NCBI GenBank assembly: GCA_947579665.1
Contig: OX388351.1
Location: 51,716,939 to 51,780,938, forward strand
Length of the DNA: 64,000 bases
Source: Sympetrum striolatum
Taxonomy: Eukaryota > Arthropoda > Insecta > Odonata > Libellulidae
Direction: 5' to 3'
The notes beneath the pieces were generated by a model, which did no database searches, was not told where the DNA came from, and worked only from the letters and a program-made list of their open reading frames with translations. Made by a program: the position numbers and the translations under genes. Shown here in pieces: positions 51,501-63,500 of this stretch (within the stretch, counting starts at the first letter, position 1; every line of letters starts with the position of its first letter).

Positions 51501-54500
51501 TGTAACATTACCAGATTGTATATATTTTAGTAAAAATAAGAAGAAATGCAATGAATTAGCTTCTACAATGATTATGCTGTAATAGACAAAATTGCTGATT
51601 TTTACTGTGGCAAAACGTGTAGAAAAACAGTAATCAATTCCTAGTACTGGTGTTACCAGCATGAATCAAAAATTTCTGTTTCCAAAACTTTGCTTCCAAT
51701 AGCTGGGGTGTGTCCTCAATGTCAGGAAATAATGGTATTCTAAAAGCTACTCCTTAGAACCATGTACTTAAATGTATGAAAACACTATTTATTCCTAAAA
51801 TTAAATTTTTTTTCCTTGATATATAATAATAATTCTTTTATTTACTGTTGTTTTCATTTTATCTACTACACATTTTTTTTAATTAAGAAGACAATACGAC
51901 TTTCAGAGTGACATAACCCATGATATTTTGTTTTATCTTTTGTTTCACAATATTTTTATTTATTCGTCAAATAATTTATTTTTATCTCAAAGTCTTATAT
52001 TTTTACCATTTCAGGTGCACATGGGATCTCACATTTCTCATCAGGGTGGCGTTGTGACATTCCACCCTCATTTCTGCTCAAGGCTCCCTCCTAGTTTAGC
52101 TGTTGATAACCCTGGAATTGTTCCCAGAGGTCTTTTCTCAAACTTCAAGGCTGATGATGTCTGTAGACCCGGAAGCACACTAATTTGGGATCTCTTACAA
52201 GATGATAAAATTGTAAGTTTATATTTTTTAGTACCTTTCATTTTATTTAGTCTGAAGATAAACTTTTACACATAATTCTCTATATGGTATGGTTTTTACC
52301 TATTATTTAAACTATAATAGTTTTGATGATGATACATTGATTTGAGGTAAACTAAAAAATCCCTGGTGGTGAAATTGATAATGGAGGTGAATTACTTAAT
52401 TGAAATGAATCAAATATTGCAGCTGCTTATGGAAAATTTTAAGTTTTTATTTTAAGCTTTTTAGAAGATGATTCTCATATGTATATTTCAGTTGTAAGGG
52501 CATTTGTAACAATTTTTTTATTGTATGTGGTTGAAGATAATTGTTGATAACTTATCTTTAATTTTCAGGTTCAACTTGGGGAAGGATTAGCTCTAGAGGC
52601 TGAAAAGGCACTGTGCAATCTTCTTTGCTTCAACACTGATAGACTTATAAGGATGAAGTTTATTGAAGGGTGTTTAGAAAATCTTTCTAAAAATGAGTAA
52701 GTTGATTCATTTAAAAAATTTCATTTGATAGACGTAAAATTTATAACATCTTTCGGTAATATTAGAGCAGTGACAGTTTTTATATGCAATGGGCTGGGGA
52801 TTTGCATTGGTAGTTGAAGGTTGGTAAATTTATACCATAGGTGGTAGAAAACAGAATAGAAACATTCTTCGCCCTTAATAAGCAATTTTCCAAATGTTCT
52901 ATGTCCTCAGTTCTCCTAGTGCAAGTTCTGAAAGGTGTTGCTACATAAGCTGTGGTTCAGTGGATGCTTATTTGAGTAAGAATGATCCTTATTACTGGTA
53001 AATAAAGGATGGTCACTGCTATAATATTACCTGAAGATGTTACAAGGGTAATGATAACTAAATGGTAATAAGATCTTGATCATTGAATTTCACAGTTACT
53101 TCTTTCCAATATGAATAAAATCCACCTATTAAAGCATGAAATGGTTTTACTATTTTTAATTTGTTTAAATGGTCAAAGCTTTTTGAGCCACATAGCTTTA
53201 GTAGTTTCTTTTTGGTGAGATTTAAGACTTTGGAAAGACGCAAGAGTCACATGTTAGTTTCAGAAAAGGGATGTGAAAGCTGTCCTTGATCCTTTCTGTA
53301 AAGTTCTTTTAAATTCCCTCCTCTAGCCATACAAATTACTCGCTTCTCTCTTTAATTACATTATTTTATGTGGTAATTTTGGTAGAAATATCATTCATAA
53401 TTAAAAAACACAGCTATTACTCGTAACATTGTAACATTATCTTCCTGCTTGCCCATTCTCTCTTCCTTTTCCTCAAACGCCCACATCATGCCCGTTCCTA
53501 AATTGATATTTAACATTTACTTCGCTTTTTATTCCTCTAAATATTTCAAAGCATAAGTCAAAAGAATGTAGGTTGTAAAGCTGTATTAGGTTTCACTATG
53601 CATATTTTAATGCTTTGAAGACATTACCTAAACTATGATAAAACTGTGTGTAATACTTACTATTATTTTAGTATTTTCTGTCTTACGCATTAGTTTTATA
53701 ATTTTTATCTTCAAGTAAATAATAGTGAAATCAATAATAAATTTTAGGATTGAAGTGTTCTTTATATATGTGGTGCATCTATGTGCTGATGGAGTTAGGA
53801 TTTCTTTTTAAATTCCTCTAAAATGGTGTATTTCAGGACTGTTGTTGTTTCGTTGAGACTGCTACCTAAATTATTTGCGTCATTCCAACAATTCCGTGGA
53901 ATGGATACTCACAGAGTGACTTCATGGGCCGAGAAGGAGCACAATATGATGTCGCATTTCTTCAATAATCTGAAAGTGTATATGACCGAAGGGTCAAAGG
54001 TTAACTTGTATATGCATCAGACCGAGGTGCAAGTTCGCTTGCAGTTTCTTACTTCTATTTATTCTTCTGTTGGATCTGCAGATAGCTTCAAGTAAGTTCT
54101 ATTATTTTAGGTTCTCTATCATCAGGAATCACAATATCTTGACATATGTAGCATATCAATGATGGTTCCTTATGTAAAACTTGGAACCATTGTCTTTTGC
54201 TGTTTCTTGTAGAAGCCTTTAACTGTAGAAATAAAGTACTGATGTCTTTCTATTGAGCAAAATTCAAGAAATAAGAATTGTGAAATGTATATCTATTGTT
54301 TCAGGTACAATACCTTTTTTAAAATCCTCATCAAATAATTTTTCCTTATGTTTCATATTTCACAGTAAAGAATTTGATGATATTTTATGTGATATAATAA
54401 CAGAATTAGGGTTTATCCAGGAGGAAATTTTCTGTTTACTGTAAATAGTAAGTTCATCCTAGTCCATGAAACATGTAGTAAAGTCTGTTCTGATTAGCAA

Positions 54501-57500
54501 CATGTACTCACTGACTAGCTCGTGATCATTTCTTAGATTTTGTATGAAGTCGGTCATCCTTCGCCAGTTATTAAGCAATAATAAACTTGGGTGTTATTTC
54601 TTAATTTTTTAATGCTGTCTGTAATAATTCTTGTATGGAACTGATTTAAAAGATACTCCAGTCTGTTATTTTTCAACATGTTATATAAAAATTCACCAAA
54701 AAAATTTCTCTTCTCTTTTTAACTGTTAGCCCCTTAAGCTCTTGACGGTATTGACTTATATGGTCTCGCTTTCTCTGTGTGGGAATATCAACATATGAAC
54801 CAGTTTTTCCCTAAGATCTTTAGACATTAAGTTTTTGTGAATTTTTAATCTGTATAAAGTTGTATTGACTTTATTACAAATTTGTGAGAAATTTTCATAA
54901 ATAAGATTTCAACAAGATATGTACTAATAATTTTAAAAATAAATATAAGCTTTTCATAAGTAAATTTTGTTACTCAAATCTTATCAATTTTTAATTAAAA
55001 ATTTTGGATACTTTAAAATGTTGTATTCAGGTTTGAATCATCACTGTATATAAACGAATGAGCATGGATTTGTTTTTTACAGGCTAAGCGTTGAGCAGGT
55101 TGATGTGCTTTGGGATTGTTTGGCTAGTGATCACAGGTGTTCGGACGACCTATTCACTTGGTTCTTGGCACAATGCCGCTGGGGAAGGGAGTCAGGAGGG
55201 GAGCGTCCCCACCACGCCCTCACCTCAAAGACCTTGGAGCATCTTTACCTGAGGAAGCTCCCAATGCTCAAGCCAGAGTCCATGGGCATGACTGCTCTCA
55301 GCTTATTTCAAAGACTTTGTGATTTGGCCAGGCCAAACAATGAAAGGCACCCAAAGCGTAGCCTCCACGGGGAGGCTGACTCTTCAGGCTGTGATTCGTC
55401 CGTTTGTGAAAATGAGGACATAGTGGGTATGGACCACATGTGGAAAATTGCACTTCGAGCAGATAGCACAGGTAAATGGCAAAATAGTCCTTGCACTCAG
55501 CTAAGAGTGTGGTGTGTGTATTATCTGATTTTTTATAGTTGCTGTTCATTTAACTTATTAGATATATCTGCTTTGCCTTTTTCTGGATGCTATGCGTAAA
55601 AAGTCAATAATTGTTGCTTTACAATTCTTTTTAGCATTATCTTATCAGTAAATAGCTTTTTATTGTTATATTTTTCAGTATAGATGTTTGAGGAATCTTG
55701 TTTATGCTAGTTAACCCTTGAATGCATAATATATGATCTCTACAATTATTTAATTAATTCTTTATCAACATGTAATTTGATATCATTGCACAAAACCAAC
55801 ATGTATTATAATCAGAAATATTTTAAATTTATTATATAACTATAGCCTTTAGGCTATTGTCTGATAGTTACTTCAGAAAGTTAATACAGTAGAACCTCAC
55901 TTATGAAACTTTCAGGGGACCACCAAAAAACGTTTCATAAGTGAGGAGTTTCACAACTGAGGTTTTCATGGCAAGGGAGCGTGAAACCCCTTTCCATTTC
56001 CCAATTTGGTCTGTTTGCTTTTTGGCTGTAATTACTAATTTGGAGGTAGGGAAAGGATACCTAATACTCTAATTTACTCACAGGCAACACCACAGATGTT
56101 CAAGTTATCAAAAAAGAAATATAAATTTGCATTCTTGAACAATGTTTCTAAGGTTAAATTTCTTGGTCTAATTGTTAACATTCCTGGCACTTATCCTCTG
56201 GGCTGAAGTTTAAATTCACACTTGGGAAATTTTGTGATTATGATGCTAAATGAGTGTAGAGGAGCGAATTTTTTAAATCATTTTGTTCAAGAACAGCTGT
56301 TTCAGGAAATTTATTTTGTGAACAGGATTCTGATCGAGATTAGAGACTGAAGAAGAGAGAACCTTGATGAAAGTCACGCATATTAATCGTGAAATGAGTA
56401 ATAAAATACATGAAAATCTGAAAAAATTTAGATGTCTTTAGTCACACTTTTCTAACGTTCCAGCAAAGGGATGGTTAAGGATTTCATATCTGCACATTGA
56501 CCATTATGTTTACTGTCAGTTCATTTTCTAAAATCAACAGCTGTATTTCTTTATAAAAATCTGCTTGGATAAAAGTATAATTTTTTCTTGTGCTAACTAG
56601 ATTTCTTTGAAAATAGAATATCACCAGATAGGTACAGAGATCTGATTTTAGTTTTGAGATTCAATTCAATGAAAAAGCATGTGGTATTAGAGAATCATTG
56701 TTCATTCAGCCATTTTTAAATTAAAAATTATAAATTAACCCTTATTTTGTATCATGTGAAGAGCATTAATGTAAACTCATTTACCAGATTTCAGTAAGTC
56801 TTACCTATCTAATAATTTTTAGGTAAATATTTTCAATCAAATACTCTAAATGGAGACTGGGCAGGATACAAAACGATTACCAACAATTTTCCCCCAGGCT
56901 TTCTTCTAACATCTTCAAAAGGAATCTGAATTCATGTAAAAAGGCATTTATTGAAATAAAAAATGCAAGAACTTTCCCAAACGAAAATCAATTACTATTT
57001 TCATAACAATTTCAAAATTAGTTAACACTTATTTTTTCAAAAAAAATTTGTAATTGTAGTTTGCTTTGCGAAGTCCACTTGCGATTTTAACACATAACTT
57101 TCTAGACGAATAAAATTGTTCATTTGAACCTCTCCTGCTCCAGTGATCATTAAATAATTTCTGACTGTCCAGAGCGTCCATTGTATTGGCAAAAGTGGGT
57201 TTCACAAACACCCTTTTCTTCGAAATCAACATCATCTTCATCTTCCCAATTCAGGTGGTCGTCAATAAGTTCATCAATATTTCTCACTGGAGTTGTTATG
57301 ATTCCATCATCCGCACATACAAAGTCATGGAAGGGAATACCATCAGTCCCTTGGAGTAAGTACCACTCACCGAAATCAGAATCCATCTCCTCAACCACCT
57401 CATCGACATTAACCACTTCTTCGTCACCTCCACCAGCGTCAAACCCTCCCTTCTTGAAACAATTGGCTATAGTTTCGGCACTCACATTGTCCCATGAACT

Positions 57501-60500
57501 AGCAATAAAATGGAGAGCGACCAAAACACTGCACTTATACTCTTTCTTTTGTTCCATACTTAATAGTGCTTTCCTCACCAGCATCCTATTGTAGTGGACT
57601 TCTAACGGCTGGAGTTCACTAGTACAGTTTGCAGGCAAGAAAAGCTGTTTTACGTGTTTTAGGACAATTTTTGGAGCATGCGCAGGGCACTGATCCAAAA
57701 TTAATAAAATTTTTCGGTTCAATCCGCCCATTCTTGCATCTAATTGATGGAGGAACTGGGTGAAGTGATCGCTTTTCATCCATGCCTTCTTGTTGCTGGA
57801 TTTACAGGGAAAGTATTTAATGATTTTAAAGCAACGAGGCCTCGCTGCTTTACCCATCACAAACGGATTAATTTTCTTTGTCCCACTGGCATTGGCACAG
57901 AGTAATACCGTCAAACGTAGCTTACTATGCTTTACCCCATGACAAGGCTCTCCTTTCATTGCAAGTGTCTTGCTCGGCAGTAAATTGTAAAATAGCCCGG
58001 TCCCGTCTGCATTGAAAATATCATCGGCATTGTACTCTCCTATGATAGATTTCAACTGAGTCTTCCAATCTTGGACCACATCACTTGAAACTGAACCACT
58101 TTCCCCAACAATGGACCTGGAGGGAACAGAAAGGAAGCCATTAAAATCAATGTTAGTTACAAGATTTATATAAATACGAGTGGTGGTGAGAGAAAAATGA
58201 AACATGCCACCAGCTTACCTGCAAACTAAACCGTGACGTTTTTTCATCTTTTCAAGCCACCCATTCGAGGCTTTTAAGTCTTCTATTCCTAGTCGTGCGG
58301 CACACGCCAAAGCCTTCTCTTTCAGTGACACTCCATCGACGGGAATGTTTTCAGCTCTCGCCTGCTGAAGTCAAGAAATTAATACTGTTTCCAGGTCTTC
58401 GTATTTGCTGTTCTGTATGAGAGCTCTTCTCTCGGACTCGTTGCCGCAACTCCGTTCCGCACGTAAAATTAGTTCCTTATTCCTAAGAACAGTCTTTAAG
58501 GTCGATTCTGGCAAATTGAGTTGTTTCGCCAAGTCGGTTTTCTTTCTAAGTGGATTTTTCTCGACGAAGTTAATGATTTCCACATTATCTCTCAACGAAA
58601 GAAACTTCCTTTTCACTCCCGGTGCCATGCTTTCTTTTCGCAAAGCACAGCAACTCCACCGATTCACTTGCGAGTTCATAGAAAAGTGGTCACCACCCTA
58701 TAGGCTCAGGCAAAAATCCCTCAGGCACAGAGCGCTATCTGTCGCGGCGCTCTCGACTCGCGGCGAGTCGGCGATCTATTTGTATGATGCAATATTGCAT
58801 TACACAAATTCGCTTCGACTGCAAACCAGAAGGTTGCAGCCGAAGCGATTCTAAAATTTACAATTATTTCAACGGTTTCTCCCCGGCAAGTCGTATAAGT
58901 GAGGTACTTCCTGTCATGGGACCAGAATAATACGTTTCATAATGGAGTTTGTCGTATAAATAAGTTTCATGAGGTGGTTGAGGTTATTCACGGGACCAAA
59001 AAAAAATCGGTGTATAAGTGAGGTCGTCGTATATACGAGGGTCGTATATCCGTGGTTCTACTGTATATTAATAGGAATTTTGCAGGATCTCTATAATTTT
59101 GTTATAGAAAATATAATTTCTAATTTATTTAATTATACATTGCAAAATTAAATATTTCTTTTCCAATTACGGTTCTTTAAGGAAACAAGCTATCTGTAAT
59201 CCTTATATATAATTTCTGAAGAGTCTGTCCGTCCGTCCCCCCCTTTATTTCAGAAACAGTTTGACTTAGAGATTTGAAACAAACTTTATTGTGTTTCTAC
59301 AAGTTAGAAACCCCTAGGAAAACTATTCCCATTACTAAGAAAGCCTGGGTTCGAACCCAGGAGTCCATAATAGGGCTCCTTAATAATATTTTGATATTTG
59401 ATGACAATGGGGTTAATTACTATTTTGATATTTGATGACAATGATTTGGTTCATATATACTTTCATTTTGTATCGCCTAATTTGCCAAGTAACAGTAAGA
59501 ATTTTGAGTTAATATTTACCATGAAATTTCAGGTTTGAAAATTTAACATAATGTAACTGATTGGTCTTAGAATTTTAGAAGTATGATTTTATCCACGTTG
59601 ATTTTATATTAAATAGGAAATAATTAGCTATATTAGATGATTGTTGTATTTTTGTACATCACAATTCCTTCTTTGTCTTTCAGATGTTAGTATGTCGGCC
59701 ATTCAGTATCTGAATGCATACTATGTTGGCCATCGATTGGAGCACGAAAGAGAGTTTGTCACTCAGTGTATGGCTCATCTCGCAGCTGCATCAGCTGACT
59801 TAGAAAAGCGCATAAATGAGGAAGCAAGTCTGCTTTGCATACAGAGGGCATTACTTCTTTTACGGACTCATCTGGAAACATTTAGAAAGAGGTAAAAATA
59901 TATCCCAAATTTTATTGCTAGTGGACTTCCTTTTAGAGATATTTTGGTAGCACAAGGTAGCCTCTTTGTCAAATTCACCATGGAAACTTAGTTTTTTGAA
60001 AATTAGCATTATTCTTGAAGATATCAATATGAATATGTCAAACAATCTTGCTTAAATTATTCTAACCCTTCTTTGCATTGAATCTCTCAATGTCAGTTCG
60101 ATATATTGAGAAGTCAACTTACCAAAGTCTGATAATACATTTTGAACATGAACATGAAAATGAACGAGAAATACCATGTGTACTTGAAAATAACAAGCCA
60201 TTGAATGTAATGGACATCCCAAATTCAAGTCTTGGAAATTGAAAAATCACTTGCCTGTGAATGTAATGTGCACCTTAAAACATGGGATCACGCCAATTGC
60301 AGCACCATATGTATATTTACTGTACACATATACGCTGCTTTACTGGTATATTTATACTCGTATACACTGTATATGAAGTGCTGGTAGTCATCTATGCCAA
60401 ATGTCCAACGTAAGTGAGCATGTTAGCCAAATCGGTCAAAAGTTGGTAATTTAAAATGTTAAATGGGCTTGCTAATTCCCTTTCAATTAAAATTTATCAG

Positions 60501-63500
60501 CTGACAGTTAAGTCTGCAGTCTTCCATAGTTCTTACAATGAAAACATTGATAGGGCGTTGGTGGAACATTTGAAGAGTTACGTAGGACCAGGGTTAGCCA
60601 AAGATGTGGCTAGCCCTACGCTGTGGGACGTGTGCATGAGTAGTATTGTTCCCAAATCTAGTGTCCTGTCATTTCTGATGCACAGCCCAATTTCTTTGCT
60701 AAAAAGAGACTGAAAAGAGTGTGTGTTATTTTTGAATAAATATGGTATATTTTGCGTAGAGAATGTTATGTTCCTAGATTTCATGTTGTTTTCCTATATT
60801 TTGTTTCATGGTATTGTAAATGTATTGAAATGGAATCCCTATCTGTACTGAAACCAACTTTTAACCTTCTCCTGGAAATCATTGATCTCATAGTCATCCT
60901 ATATATATTAAGACAGAATTGTGTCCGTCCGTCTGTCCACAAAAAAGGGATGTAACACTTTTAGCAAAATTTGAGTCTAAATTCAATCTCCCGCAACGAT
61001 TTTTAGTGCGCTGGAGGTGGACGACCTGCACGCACAGGCGTGCAAAAATTTAAATTTTTTGGTTGAGTTTAGAGGTGCAAAACGGGCGAAAAACTGAAAA
61101 AATCGGGAAAATGAGGGCAGTGGGAGACGTTTTCTTTTGGGATGACGAACGCCGCTTACCTATCGCTTGCGCGTCATTTAACATAGTTAAGTCTTTATCA
61201 GTTGATCTCACTGCTGAGGGTGAGGTCCTGACTTAGTGGTCTCTGACATTATCTACTTTTTCGGAATCTTTGACGAAGGCCTCGAATACCTTTCGATGCT
61301 GCCCCATCAAACGTAAGGGAACTAACCTTCCTGCGGAGCAGGCAGTAGGCAACTGCTAGTATTTTAATTTCAAGGAGGAAAATTTTTCATAGAGAAAAGT
61401 GTTTGTGATTGTAAACCAGCCATCGTATACTTGTTCAAGTTTACTTATTGCTTTTCTATTTCAAACTGCAAAGGAATTTATTTCCATTCACTGCATTTTT
61501 GTTGGATTTCAACAGCTCTTACCATATCTCTAAAAGTAAATGAGTTTAAATTGATAACTTCTGTCTTCTCTGCAAAAGCTTATCTAATGTAAGAAGTGCG
61601 TCTGACCTATGAAATCCCAACGAAGGCTCATCTAATATGTTTCATTACATTCAGTATTTTCTCATCCCACACTCAATAAGGGGCCGTACACTAATTACGA
61701 AATGCAATTTGGAGGGGAGTCTGGCCAAGCATTACGTTCCTGGTATGTGGGGGGAGGGAGGTAAAGGTTTGCGTCACAGCTTTAGAATTGCAAAAAATAG
61801 CAATATTTCTGCATGTTTAAAGTTTGAATTTAAAACTCGCGTTCAATTTACCGAGGAAAATTGGCAGCTCTTAGGCTGCATGGGTATTCCCCTGTTTGTG
61901 TATTGTGCGATGCCAATTATCAACAAGTCATGGCATCGAATCTAGGTGAAATGTATGAATGGCCTTTAAAATTGAAATTGTTTATTAAAAAGTGAATTAT
62001 TATTGGGAACTAAAAATCTTTCTTTCCTGAATATAAGCCCAAAACATTTCACACATATGTAACAGAGTGGAGGGGGGGGAGGGGCTGGCTTGGTGTTACG
62101 GTACTGTTACATGGAGGAGGGGTGAGGTAAAAAATTTGAGAATTTTGCGTTTCGTAATTTGTGTAAGACCCCTAAGGTACATCAGTTTTTTATTATTATG
62201 ACTATAATGTTGAAAAAGTTGGAATTTTTTGGGAAGAAGCAGAAGAAATTCTTCTTATTTACCTTAATTCTATAATTGAGATTTTTCCCTATTTAAAGCA
62301 ATTATCCTGAATATCTTCTATTTCCAGGTATGCCTATCACTTGAGGCGCTGGGCTCTAGAAGATGAGGTTAGCAAAGGAAGTTTTGGTATGGTTCAGGAG
62401 AGGGTTGGTGCACCTTTGAGGGTACTGATCAGGCCTGCTGGAACTGCTGAAAAGGTAGCGCAAATCTTAAATTATAATGTTTAAAAGGTAGTCTAATATC
62501 TTCAGAAAGATTATATAAAATACAGTGCCAAGTTTGATTTTATATGACCTCTGGTTGTAAAGAGAAGTATTAGGGAAGCTAATAGCTCCCCAGGTTAGAT
62601 AGGGATTTCTGTGTTTTACACCCCCTGCCACGCGCCATTGGCGGATTGCAGGGTTTAAGTGTTAATGCAAAGTAAAGTGAATGTTCTGTGTTTCATGAAA
62701 ACAAATTTAAAAAGCAGTGCATATTGGGTTTCATTTTTTTATCATAGAATTAGAAATTACTCTCATATAAGTTTATTTTCAAGTATAAGAATGATGTAAA
62801 TCAATGCGTTTCATGCTCTTTGTAAATTTACATATGATCCCATCAGTATTGATATTGGCATTTCAGGTATATGAGTATTTTTTGTCTATGCCAAATATTT
62901 AATAAATGCTTATGGATTTTGTAATGAAGACACTTTACTTTTGAATTAATCTCATTATATGGCAGCTAGGTTTGATAATTTATTTGACACTGTATCAGTT
63001 GTGTCCAAACTTGTTCATGCTACCAACCCCTAATTCCCGTACCTCCACCCCCTAGTGATATCTATAAAACATATTTTCTCTATAACCAAATCTAAATACT
63101 AAATAAAAAGCAAAATAAAAGCAACAATTTTTAAATGTCCACCAAATCATTATATCCTATGTTTAATAACTTCATTGAGCCCAGTGGAATTGAGTAGAAA
63201 TGGAAATACGATCAAGTGGGAATAAAACACCTTAGCATCAAGTGCCTCCTTGGATTATTACAGCGCCCCAAGAGATGCTATTGCCCACTTTGGGAATCGC
63301 TCCTCTATATCAATATCATAACTTGATCGCAACTGCAGCCACTATGCCTATCAGGAACCCTGAAAAATCTTGCATTATAACCAATGAACAAGTTATATAC
63401 TGTCCATTTCAGGGTTATTGCTATTACATGTATAAATTTCTACTGTTTAATCTTTATTATCGTTTGAGATTTTTGTTTAATATTGTGTTAATTATCATTG

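Noticed and set aside
57181..58854. Plus-strand ORFs of 137 and 149 codons
   Set aside because: Antisense shadows of the Tigger transposase.
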